DNA of 64,000 nucleotides, taken from Chlamydomonas sphaeroides. Lineage: Eukaryota > Chlorophyta > Chlorophyceae > Chlamydomonadales > Chlamydomonadaceae. Below are positions 1 through 10,226 of the stretch, piece by piece. The translations under genes were made by a program, and so were the position numbers. The stretch's first letter is position 1. The number at the start of each line of letters is the position of its first letter. The notes beneath the pieces were generated by a model. That model had not been told where the DNA came from. It was given only the letters and a program-made list of their open reading frames with translations, and searched no databases. Location: contig BDDC01000041.1 of NCBI GenBank assembly GCA_001662425.1, positions 25,625 to 89,624 of the forward strand, read 5' to 3'.

Positions 1-99
1 AATCAGGGCTCCGGCGTTCGGCTTGGGCCCGGGTGAGAAGAAGCTCCAGGGTGGACAGGTGGACCTCGCAGAACAGGGGCACCCGCAAAACGCTGTTCA

Positions 100-500
100 A
101 TACATGCGAAGGCATACACTGCTTGCACACCTTGCAGTCAGCTGGCCCTGCAGTCCTCGGTTCTTCACTACAAGACAACGCATTGCTCGAGCCCTGTTTA
201 CCAGTTGCCCTACCGTACTTATCGCCCTATAACACAGCTGACTAGTCCGTTGCAAAATTAGACAGGTTCGGGCGGCCCTCAGCGTCCGTGCCAAGGTGGC
301 GGCATGAGGCTGCGGCCCTGCCGCGTGCCGCCCCGGGCCTCGGACGCCGCTGTACTCTCTAGCCGGGCGCGCCGCGCAGCCGACCATGACATCAGCTGTG
401 AGCAAGTGGTGCAGCCGGTCCTCCTGCCGAACGGCGAGGAAAGGGGCGGCGGGCGGCCTGGCGCCGCCGCGCGGTGGCCTGTTGCAGCGCCGCTGCGCTG
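100..500 (+). repeat. Diverged dispersed repeat, copy 1
   Basis: This block aligns in order with 2430-2800: a TCRGCTGGCCCTGCA stretch followed by a TTCTTCACT/TTCTGCACT stretch, then TTGCCAGTT, then GGCATGAGGCTG and CTGCCGCGTGCCG, then CTAGCCGGGCG. The shared words keep the same order and spacing but the text between them has drifted, so this looks like an old duplication or two members of a repeat family. Its type is unknown; no terminal repeats or protein are visible. Confidence 0.45.
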
Positions 501-2429
501 TTCTAGCTGGGCGTGACTTGGAGCCGACATTGAGCCGGTTCTGGCTAAGCATTTCATTGGTCAGACTTCAGCCGACGTGGCCAGGTTACGACGGGGAGGA
601 AGCGGCGGCGCCGCGGCGCCGCCGCGCCGCCGCGTGCCGGCGTGGGCGTCCGCCATCAGCATATTAATGAAGCGGCTTGCCGCTTGTCCCGAGACCTACG
701 CGCATCGCCGGCAAAGGTCTGGCAGGCTGCGCGCTGCCAGTTGCAGGCGGTGCGTCAGGATTGCGGCGGCGTGGTAGAAGAACCGGCAAACTGCCGTTGC
801 GCGGCCCCACGGGCAGGCAGCCAGTGAGCCGCACGCGGTTGCGACTGCTGCCGGCTGCTTCTCGGCTCGCGTCCGGGTGCGCCGACAGGGGAGACCTGTG
901 CACCCAATCGCGGCCTGGGAACCAAGTGCTATGCTGCGCGGATTGCGGCAGGGATGGCACCGCCGCGACGTCCCTGCGACTCATCTCCTGCCTGTACCCA
1001 GCCGAACTGCACACCTGCCGTTCGTGCCCACTTCCACCTGCCTCGTGCTGCCTGGCTGGCTATCAAGCGGGGCACGCGTGCCATGGAGTCGATCGGGGCC
1101 GCGGGGCCGATCGGGGCTCTATTGCCCCGGGTCCTCGCACCGGCGCAGGGCTTGGCGACTCGGGACAAAGAACTCCAGTGCGTCGACACGCGGTGCTCTG
1201 CTCAGACGGGTGGTTGTCACTGCCACCACCAGGGATGGCGTGTGTGTGAGCACAAACCTCGATGTTTCGGAATCTGGTCGACGAAGGGCTCCGCTGTGCC
1301 GGGGGCTCGCGGCCGCTCCTGGCTGAACAGCCATGGCCACGTGCCACCAACCCACTGACAAGGTCGGCAAGGGCACGGTGGCGGCCATGACGTCGCGCTT
1401 GCCCATCTGGAAGGACGTCAGCGCTGCCCGGCTGCCCATACCGCCTGCGGCCCGCCTCGTCCCTGGCAGCCCAGCCCCCGGCTCGGGATGTCCTACATGC
1501 GAGTGAGGCCCGGCAGGCCGCGGCATTGCCCCATGGGGCCTGTGCGACGCGCGGGGCAGCCTGCGTCCGCCCGGCTGCCGCTTCTACCTCACATCCAGCT
1601 TTGCCGTCCTTTCGCGGGATCCGATGAGAGGAAAGCGAGCTGCCTCACCTTCCCAGCCTCACGAGCAACCACCACGCATGGCTTTCGCCCGCTTCTCCGC
1701 CCCAACTGACAGGCCGGCTTCCTCCAGCAGATAGTGTCGACCACGAGACCATGCCGCAAGGTATGGGGACCAGGAGGAGAGCATTACCGGATGAGGACGT
1801 CATATTCTGCAAGCGATTTTGCCGAACGGGGCCTCCATGTGGCTTGTGCGGATGACAGACGTGGCAGGCAGCGGGCAGCTGCACACATCGCGGCCAAGCA
1901 GGCCTGACCCCAGCCCCTGCGGCGGGCCCTCTGCCGGAGAGGAGGCTTTGCACTCGTGTGAATGCTTCTATCTGACTCGCTCGCTAGCGCGCCCCGCGCA
2001 GTGCTGCGTGGGGAGCCGCTGGCGAGTGCCCTTGCTGCCTCGGCTATCCCCGCGCTTTCGTTTCGCCACGTGCTTGGCGTCCGCGCGAGTTCCACTGTGC
2101 TCCTTCCCGCTCTGTAGGCCTTCTCGGAGTCGCCCCGGTACCCCAGGACGCTCGAGGGCCGCTTCGTCAGCAGTCTTCTCGGGAAGGCGAACGATGGATG
2201 GTATCTCGCGTCACATCTTAGGGAAGGGGCTGCGGCTCTGGTCCAGTTTCAAGGGCGCGGCCCATGAGCGGCGTTAGAGAGAGGCTGAGGCCTCTTGTGG
2301 GTGCTCTGGGAGAGAGGCTGGGGCCTCTTCTCAGCAAGATACTAAGAGGGACTGCCACGCTGTGGGGAGTTAAGCAGGGCTTGGAGGAACGAGCCCAGCT
2401 TGAGGCCCGGTGCCGGGGGCTACTCAGCA

Positions 2430-2800
2430 CACACGCAGGCGCACAGCTGTACACCTCGTGGTCGGCTGGCCCTGCACTCCTCTGTTCTGCACTTCCAGGG
2501 CTCCAGACGCATGGCTTCTGTTCTGCTTGCCAGTTACATTACCGGGGCTCCTGTACTCTGCATCAACCAACCCAGTATGTAAACAAGCTGGTGCAAGCCA
2601 AGCGGCCCCCAGCGCGCGCCATGGTGGTAGCATGAGGCTGTGGCCGTGCCGCGTGCCGGCCTCGGCCTGTAGACCGCTGCTGTGCATCTCAAGCCGGGCT
2701 TTCCTAGCCGGGCGTGTCGACCACGATGCCGGCCAGGCGAGGTCCTGCGGGGAGGGGGTTGCGACGGCGTGACGCCGCCGCGTGCTAGCTGGGGGCTTGG
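2430..2800 (+). repeat. Diverged dispersed repeat, copy 2
   Basis: Second copy of the block at 100-500, in the same orientation and about 2.3 kb away. The most similar parts are TCGGCTGGCCCTGCA near 2462, GCATGAGGCTGTGGCC near 2630 and CTAGCCGGGCG near 2707. No coding potential is apparent. Confidence 0.45.
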
Positions 2801-3461
2801 CCAGCAGTGCGCTGCCCGGCTGCCGTGACCAGGCCTGGAGGCAAGGGCCAGCAGAGGAGAACCAGTGGGAAGCAGAACCCTTCGGTGGAGTCACCGAGGG
2901 ATGCGCGTACGTGGTGCGCTTGGCTGCGTGTGCCGTGTATTGGAAGCGACTTTCCCTTGCAGCTGGGTGTCCCTTCGGCGTTCTGTGAGTTGCCGGACGC
3001 GCTTCGCAGCGTCGGAGTAGGGGGGGAGCCTGACTCCCTCCTCTGCGAATCACTGCTGGTGCATCATGACATTCCCCCCCCCCAACCGCAGGCCCCCGCT
3101 ACAACGTACCACGGCGCGATGCGGCGCCTGGACCATTGGGGCGTCTCAGCTCACACCGGACTGCGAAAGGTCGGACAGTGCATTGCGGAGGATAGGTCAT
3201 TCGGGCTGCCTGGCTTCTCACACCCCCGATTTGTGTTATCCCAACAGGTGAGGCTAGCCTAACAGCGCTGTCGTCGGCTCTGCTACTAGCGCATTGTGTG
3301 CAGAGTCTCACAGGCCCCTGACCCTGCAGCCGCCTCCACCCTTGTGCGCATCTCCTCACAGTCGGTTTAACTGTGCTTCCCCCGCTGAGTCAAGAAAGAG
3401 GATCCCCGCATAATTCCAGACACAGCAGACGCAGTTGGCCCATCAGGGGGCGCAGGGTTGC

Positions 3462-3466
3462 TTACA
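3462..3466 (-). terminator. Candidate poly(A) signal TGTAA for RPS2
   Basis: TTACA on the plus strand is TGTAA on the RPS2 strand, about 170 bases beyond its stop codon. TGTAA is the usual poly(A) motif in Chlamydomonas-type algae and is expected only rarely by chance in DNA this GC-rich. Confidence 0.55.
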
Positions 3467-3636
3467 GAGCAGCAGCGCAGTTGCAGGGAGTGTTCTGCCC
3501 CTCATCGGGCGCTCAAGGCGCCGCCACCACCGCCGCCCGCCCCTCCACAGCCACAGTTACGCGCCCCTACAAAGGCTGCTCTTGCGCGCAAACACACGCA
3601 ATCTCAGTCTATCAGCTTGCGCGGCTAGGCGGTCGC

Positions 3637-5506
3637 TCAGTAGGAGTACTCCTCGGCCTTGGGCGCGCTCAGGGTGGGCTTGGCCAGGAAGTCGGTGAAC
3701 TCCTGGAACGGCGCCTTGGTGTACTTGCTCTCGCGCCACAGCTCGGGCGTCAGGAAGCCGTACGTCTTCGACAGCGCGATGAAGGTGGCGCGCACGAAGT
3801 TGCCCAGGGTCTTGGTGCTGCCGCGCGAGCACGTGTAGCAGTCCTCAATGCCGGCCATCTGCAGCACCTTCTTGGGCGTGCGTGCGGCGACGATACCGGC
3901 ACCACGGGGGGCGGGGGTGAGGCGGATGGTGACCGAGCCGCACTTGCCCGTGACCTTGGTGGGCACGGTGTGGACCTTGCCGATCTTGTTACCCCAGTAA
4001 CCGCGGCGCACGGGCACGACCGACATCTTGGCCTGGATGATGGCACCGCGGATGGCGGTGGCAACCTGGTGATGGAGGGGAGCAGGAGGGTGGGGTGTGA
4101 GGACGGAGTCAGAGGCGGAAAGCGGGGCTGCATGTCTAGCGCGGGCGGCTGGCGCGTGCAAGGCCCCGGGAGCTGCGGCTGGAGCGCTGTGTCAGCTGCG
4201 GGATTGGGGGTATCTTTGGTGTCGTCGGCGATATGCGGCTGGCGCTGACTAGACGTTGCAAGGTGCGCAGCAGGGTGTGTGGCGCGCGCTGTGAGCAAGC
4301 AGCCGCATAATGCGGGGTGGCCGCCAACCTCGCTGCAGCGTGGTCAAACAGCATTGAGCAGGAGTCGCTTGCGCCTGTGCTGTAGCTGTAAGATCGCGGC
4401 GGGCCTGTGCAGCCGTCCGCGCCAGCTGAGGCTGCCAACCCGCGGGTCTGCAGCTCATACGCCAGGTGCACCCGGGCGAGGGATGACAGCACCAGCGGCC
4501 TGCGCCAGGTTCCATTTGCCCGCAGTGCCGCCGTGGGCTAGCAGCCAACGGAGCCTGCCGCCAGCTCCGCTCCGCGAGGCCGCTGCAGAGCCATTCCAAG
4601 AAGACAGCTGTGCACGGACCGCCAGCTGCTCCACGCCGTAGCGCTGCTGCATCCGGAGCTGACGCCCATGCCCGATTGCTGCACGAAAGTAGGACGAGGC
4701 TTCGCCAGTCAAGCTGCGCTGGTGGCGCCAGCCCTGGTTATGCTGGCTTTGCTCTTCTGGCTGCGGCTGCACGGGCACGCCAGGGCTGCTCGCCGAGGGC
4801 CGGACGCACCTCCTTGGCGCACTTGACGCCCAGGCCGATGTGGCCGTTGTGGTCGCCGACGACGACGAAGGCCTGAAGCAGGGAGTAAAACGTGTCGCTG
4901 TTACGGCGGGAGTAACACTCCAGGTGGCTGGACCGCCGCTCTCCTGGCCAGCAGCCGACCCCCACCCCGCGGGACGGCCCCGCGTCCCCCGCCCCCACCT
5001 TGAAGCGGGTGCGCTGGCCGGCGCGGGTCTGCTTCTGGACGGGCATAATCTTCATGACCTCGTCCTTCAGCGCGGAGCCCAGGAAGAACTCCACAATCTG
5101 GTACTCCTTGACGGGCATGGAGAACAGGTAGATCTGCTCCAGCGACTTGATCTTGCCCTGCGTGGCGAAAACAGGCCCAAACCATCAGGCTACATTTCAA
5201 GGGCCGCGTGCCTGGCTGGGAGCGGCAGTGGCCCCAGCAAGACACAAGGCGACGATGCGGCGGCGGCTTCATGGCGCACGCGAAACACGCCGAGGCCAGC
5301 GACACCGTTCGCGCAGCTGCAAACTTCGGATAGCATAACGCACTGACCTGCTGAACAAGGCGGCCCAGCTTGGTGCAGGGCACCCACTTCTCCTCGTCCT
5401 CCTTCTTGCCGCGAGCGCGGCGGGCACCGCGGCCACGGCCGCGGTCGCCGCGGCCACCGAAGCCACGGCCAAAGGCACCACGCTCACCACCACCGCGCTC
5501 AGCCAT
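3637..5506 (-). CDS. RPS2: 40S ribosomal protein S2 (uS5)
   Basis: Cytosolic small-subunit protein at the mRNA entry and decoding side of the ribosome. Four exons in transcript order: 5506-5348, 5157-4999, 4872-4810, 4065-3637; all junctions are GT-AG and in phase, giving 269 aa. Residues 5-35 are a Gly/Arg-rich tail as in animal and plant RPS2. The conserved core follows: [17 protein letters not shown], then [20 protein letters not shown], then the S5 signature [20 protein letters not shown] crossing the last intron, then [16 protein letters not shown] and [11 protein letters not shown]. The protein ends EEYSY. The start ATG (GAAAATGGC) is the first Met of this frame. Intron 3 (4066-4809, 744 bp) holds no gene I recognise. 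The N-terminal junction, core and length fit the family closely, so the identification is secure. Confidence 0.97.
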
Positions 5507-5978
5507 TTTCTGCAAAAGAGCGGCGCTCGCTGTGATTGGCTGCGCAAAAAGACTCGGACGCTAGCTAAGAGTGCAGTACACACCTTAGATGTGTGCGGTG
5601 TCGCTAAAGCGAAAGAGAGAAGGAGAGTGCCCGCTCCCGCGACTAGTGCGCCGACCGGCGCAATCGCGTGCCTAGGCCGGTCGTCCACCCCCGGCCACCA
5701 TTGAAGCGGCTTTGGGTAGACAATCAGTATGTCTATCGTTATCAAGTCTTACACGGCGGTTACCCCCCACCTGCACCGCGTCGCCCCGAGGCACAAAGCC
5801 TCACTGCCATGTCCGCACCCTGTACGCCGTCCTACCCCTAACCCGGTCACACATGTGCACAGCGCGTCGACGCATCTTTCACGTCTTGCCACGCGCGCAC
5901 CGTCCCTCCCGAATGCACGAAAGACCTGCCTAAGGATATGTACATGCGGCATCCCCGCTCGGCGGCCCTCGCGCCCGG
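5507..5978. other. Intergenic: RPS2 upstream region and IFT22 3' region
   Basis: It holds the promoter and 5' UTR of RPS2 next to 5507 and the 3' UTR of IFT22 next to 5978. TTGCAG just before the RPS2 ATG could be the acceptor of a 5'-UTR intron. No extra gene is seen. Confidence 0.5.
5749..5753 (-). terminator. Candidate poly(A) signal TGTAA for IFT22
   Basis: TTACA on the plus strand, that is TGTAA on the IFT22 strand, about 225 bases past its stop codon. Confidence 0.5.
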
Positions 5979-7400
5979 CTAGGACTCCTCCTGCGCCATG
6001 TAGGAGCTCTCCAGCGCCTCCTTCTTGCTCTGCAGACACCCCTGGAATAGGACGTCCAGGTGCTGGTACGCCTCCTGCACAGGTTTAGGAGTGGGCACCA
6101 GTGGGCTCCAAGCCGTCAGCGGAGGAGACGGCACCGACGGCACAAACGTGCAGCATGCCAACAGCAGCTGGCGCTGTGGACAGGCCAATCACAGCAGACA
6201 TTGCTGAAATCACGTGGCATTCCCCATCGTGGGAAGGTGGGGTCAACGCAGCCTCGCAATACTGCACGTCGGCACCTGTTAGTCGGGTCGCTGCATGCTT
6301 CCACTCAAGCGACCCACACATGGCGACCGGGACAGCCACCAGCGCCCACGGCGTGCGCACCTGCACCCCCGGCGGCGGGTTGGCAGGGTTGATGGCCACG
6401 TAGGACTGCGCCAGCTTCTTCAGCCCGCCTTGCAACCCTGCGAACGTGGGACCAGGCCAGGCGCCAGGCCAGGGGAGGGATGTCAGCGCTCGATACCAGC
6501 CGCTTCTATAGCCCCCAATGCGCATGCGGAGGCCAGCGCCATTGGTCGAGCGTGTCGCTGCGAGCTGCAGAGTCCCCGCAGCAGCATATGGCTGCGTGCG
6601 GCGTGCTGGCTGCCCGTGGAACTGCAATACTGCGGGTCAACGCGGGGCGTACGCGTACCCTGCCAGCCGCCCAGGCCGCCGCCCTCTTTTTGCACTTGGA
6701 TGGCCATGACCATGCACTGCCGCGTGTACAGGTTGTTGGGCTCCGCGTAGTTGCGGTAGAAGGTCTCCAGCTCGCGCTCGTGCTCTGGCTTGCTCGGGTC
6801 CAGCACCATGAGCAGCCCGTCCAGCTCCTATGCAACCAACGGCACAGGAATGGTATTATAGTGATGCCCGGGAGGAAGGTGAAGGGCAGGCACTTGGGCG
6901 CGTCAACAGGGGCCCAGGAAAGCCACGCGCCCGCGCCGTGCCTCCGTGCGGCAACGCTGGTCGGAGCCCATGCCCCAGGTGGTGGGCGGCTCTCCGTCCC
7001 ATTGCAGGATGTTATCTTGCCGGATAGCGGGCGGCGCGGTGCCAACGCACAGGAACGCACCTTGGCGAGTACAGGCCAGTACGCTTGGTACTGGGGGCTG
7101 CCGGAGCAGTCCCAGAACTGCACTTTGACGCGGTCCATGCCCACGACCCGGCTAATCTCTTGTATCCTGTCATAGCGACACAAGGGGCTGTCAGAGGGTA
7201 GCTCCGCCCTTCGCAAACATGCGGCACGAATGTGACCGCGGGCTTCGGTGCCGCTACCGTTGACTTGCTGACCTGACTGCAGCGGTCGGCTGGTAAGCCA
7301 TCTCTCCTAGCATGATGGGCTGCTCCGCGAGAGCTCGGCATATCAAAGTCTTGCCCGTCCGCGGGGGTCCCACGACGGCTATTTTCATTGTGGTCTCCAT
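5979..7400 (-). CDS. IFT22: Intraflagellar transport protein IFT22 (RABL5)
   Basis: Rab-like small GTPase of the IFT-B complex, which carries cargo in the cilium. Five exons: 7400-7273, 7166-7061, 6827-6659, 6437-6361, 6074-5979; phases agree and give 191 aa (human RABL5 is 185). The P-loop GPPRTGKT lies at residues 11-18 and the switch II motif WDCSG at 61-65. The segment NLYTRQCMVMAIQVQKEGG matches the family's QCMLIAHHK region, and no NKxD guanine-specificity motif is present, which is typical of IFT22. The C-terminus EAYQHLDVLFQG...SKKEALESSYM is family-like. The start at 7400 (METTMK) was chosen; the internal Met at 7388 would give 187 aa and is almost as plausible. Its 5' end faces TIC20 across 194 bp. 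Confidence 0.93.
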
Positions 7401-7594
7401 TTTTGCGTGCTCGTTAGCTCGTTGGTGCAGGCTCGACGCGGGTTGCGACAAGTTTGTTTTCCCCAAAGGACCCTGCATGGGGCAATTATCGCAGAGTACG
7501 GACCTTTCTTCCGTGCTGCCTGCACAACGCGCCTTGGATAGCACCACTTCTTTAGGATCTACTGCCGCGCGCGTTGAGACACAAACCAGCAGCC
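7401..7594. promoter_or_regulatory. Short divergent promoter region, IFT22 / TIC20
   Basis: Only 194 bp separate the two start codons, which point away from each other. This space must hold both 5' UTRs and promoters, so a shared bidirectional promoter is likely. No clear TATA box is seen. Confidence 0.6.
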
Positions 7595-9220
7595 ATGCAG
7601 GCTGTGCGCAATGCATCCGGTCTGCGGCGGAGCACCCTCGGCGGCCTCCGCCAAGCATGCACAGCCGTGTGCCCCCGACTGGCTCGCCGGCCAGCTCGCC
7701 ATAGCGCAGTAGCCGTCAACGCCCGATTCTCGGCAGCCGGCGGAGGCTACAGCAGCACGCCGGGTATCGTCGACCGCTGCCTCGCGGCGCTGCCCTACCT
7801 GCTGCCATACTTCGACGCCGTGGCCTACGGCCGCTACCTCTTTTACATGTGTGTCAGGGAGGCGTGCCGAGGCGAGGGGGCACCGCCAAGAGCGGGGCAT
7901 CCAGGACGGCGGGCAGCGGCACCGCGCTGCGCTCCGCCTGAGGCTGCAGCTGCAGCTGCTGGCTGCGCATGACGCCAGTGCAGCGCTGATACAGCGTGGT
8001 CTCGGATGGAAGCCCGTCGGTTGCAGCGCACGATACCGCTGGGGGCTGCAGGGCGCAGTCTAACCCCTGGCTCCTCGTGTGGATGCCGCGCCCTGGGAAC
8101 TGTCTGCGTCGGCTAGGGCAACCCGACATAGTCGCCGCGGGCAGGGACGCGCGGTGCTGCCACCTCGCCCGCGCCCTGCGTCCCAACACATGCCCGAACC
8201 TGCACCGGGATCTGGACCCGTGTCCTTGAAGCCCTGCACCAGCTCCAAGACCCACGGCAGCGGCCCCGTAGCGCAGCGCCTCCGCAACGCCCTGCGCCGT
8301 CCCTTCCCAAACCTCCCTCCCCGCAGTCCCTCCCCAGCTGTTCCTTTCCCCCTTACCTTTATGTTCATCGCTCTCCTCCCTCCCGCTCTCATGCGCCTGC
8401 TTGTCAGAACCTCGATCCAACGAGCTCGCCACACCCAGCATCGCACGCCGCCCGTGTTACCCCCAGGTACCCCTGGGCCAAGGCCGTGGTGACGCCCTTC
8501 CTGCCCATCATGGGCCTCTACCACTCGCTGCCCATGGGCTCCTTCATTGTCTTCTTCGGACTCTACCTGGGTGTGGTCAACAACCCTTCGGTCAACCGCT
8601 TCGTGCGCTTCAACGCAGTGCAGGCAGGGCCGGGCCGGGCGTGGGAGTGGGGATGGGGCCGGGGGTATCGGCTTAGTGAGCTCCAATGCGGTGTGGGGAA
8701 GCCTGGAGCCCCCTGGCATGCGGCCGGAGCTGAGGCGACAGGGGTCGCCCTACGCGTGTGCGGCGGGCTCGTGCAGAAAGCGCCTCACATCCAGGCGTCG
8801 CAACGGTCATCTATACCGTCCGCCTAACACCGGGTTGCACGCCCGCAGTCGCAACAATGAGGCGCCTACTCCTCAGAGCTTCTGTTCAGCGCCTCCCCCG
8901 CCCTTGCCGCTGGCTCCGCCACCTATGCACCCGACGTGTTGCGCCCCAAGCTGCCCTCGCCCCAGCTCCTTCCCTTGCCCCTTCTCGCCCCGCCGCTCCA
9001 GGCCATCCTGCTGGACATCCTGCTGGTGCTGCCGCGGCTGCTGGAGACGGTGCTCACGCCGCCCACCTCGGGCTGGGGCGCGCAAGTATACATGCACAGC
9101 CAGTCGTTCATCTGGATCTTCGTGGCCATGTGGGTCGTGTTCGGCGTGGTCTGCAGCCTGCTGGGCCAGAAGGCCATCATCCCCTTCGTGTCTGAGGCCG
9201 CCGAGCAGCAGATCCGGTAG
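7595..9220 (+). CDS. TIC20: TIC20-family chloroplast inner-envelope translocon protein
   Basis: Multi-pass component of the protein import channel of the chloroplast inner envelope. Three exons, 7595-7848, 8467-8623, 9002-9220, give 209 aa. Residues 1-50 are rich in Arg, Ala and Ser and look like a transit peptide. The conserved part starts VDRCLAALPYLLPYFDAVAY and continues through GLYHSLPMGSFIVFFGLYLG and RFVRFNAVQAILLDILLVLP to a last membrane segment and KAIIPFVSEAAEQQ. This order and wording resemble the Tic20-II/V branch of plants more than Tic20-I. Intron 1 (618 bp) has donor AT|GTGTGT. Intron 2 appears to use a GC donor (CAG|GCAGGG): a GT donor six bases upstream would delete the conserved Val-Gln. 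Family call secure; subtype tentative. Confidence 0.9.
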
Positions 9221-10226
9221 TGCGCAGACGGAGGTCGAGGAGGAGGAGGCGGAAGAGGAGCGGTGGGTGCGGTGGACTGGGGAAAGGCAGCAGGTGGGGC
9301 GTGAGATGGGGTGGAGGGGCTGGGGCGGGTCGCAGCAGGGGCGCTAGCCGCTGGGGCTGGGGTAGGCATGTGAACAGCCGGATGGCAGGCCAATGCGCCT
9401 TCATGACCGTGAGGGGGTGCTGTACGCAGCTGGAGTGCCGGGGTGAGCACCGCGGTCAGGCTGCGGCGCCCTGGGTGGCGCCAGGTGGGCTACTGGGATG
9501 GGGGTGCTGCGTTGCGGGCTGCTTGAATGTGCGGCCTGGGACGGCCCGGGCTTTCGATGGCGGCGGTTGAGGCGAGACGTTCTCGGTTGCCGTACACGTA
9601 TTCGGACGTTTTGACGCAGCATGTCCGTGCCGTGTGGTACACAACCCGCCATCTCCTGAACACTTGCCCTCAGCCGCTGCAGCATATGCCGCCGATCGGG
9701 GCAGGTCATATGAGCCCCACGGGACCCATCTCAGAACTTCGTCAACCCGTGCCGAGTCCAGTTAACCCCAGCCTCCCTGGCCGCCACCCCCCAATGCCCC
9801 AAGTCTAACGCAACAGCCAGCAGCATGCTAGGCGCCCCGCCATGGCACGCGCGCCCGTTCCACGCCGTGCGCTGAGGGCCACGCTCTAGCGCACCGCGCT
9901 ACTGCCGGCGCGGCCCTGGCCCGCCCGGCCGCCCAGTTGCGTGCATGCTGCATGCCGGCCCGCAGTCCCGTGACGCCAACCCGAGTGCCTTCTGGTTGTA
10001 ATTGGAAACTCGAGTGCCGTGTCCAGCGCCCTGCGAGTGCGCCGCCCGGCCGACCCGGGCCGCTAACCCAACAGCTCCTGCGCAATACCACATCACCCCT
10101 GCACGCGCAAGTCTTACCCCAGCCCCGCCCACCCCATCCTCCGCATCCCGCCAACCGCCCACCGCCCACCGGCTTCGAAAGCCCCCACCACCCCGCTAGT
10201 CAACCCCGCACTCGCGGGCCGCGCTC
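9221..10226. other. Convergent intergenic region, TIC20 / giant HTH protein gene
   Basis: Probably 3' UTRs of both flanking genes. No additional gene is supported. Confidence 0.4.
9997..10001 (+). terminator. Candidate poly(A) signal TGTAA for TIC20
   Basis: TGTAA lies about 780 bases after the TIC20 stop, within the range of long algal 3' UTRs. Confidence 0.4.

Larger units (their letters stand above)
1..3460. other. Gene-poor flank with diverged repeat copies
   Basis: No reading frame here resembles a known protein or gives a splice-consistent gene. The stretch contains two diverged copies of one sequence block, listed separately as repeats. Around 2277-2330 a short block built on GAGAGAGGCTGRGGCCTCTT occurs twice in tandem. 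It looks like old repeat-derived DNA; a poorly conserved gene cannot be excluded. Confidence 0.4.

Noticed and set aside
2264..2635. Plus-strand open frame of 123 codons in the left flank
   Set aside because: Its composition and lack of splice sites or homology suggest chance; part of it lies in the diverged repeat.
8960..9001. Alternative TIC20 acceptor at 8965 combined with the GT donor at 8618
   Set aside because: It stays in frame but inserts LLPLPLLAPPLQ in place of the conserved Val-Gln, which fits the family less well than the GC donor.
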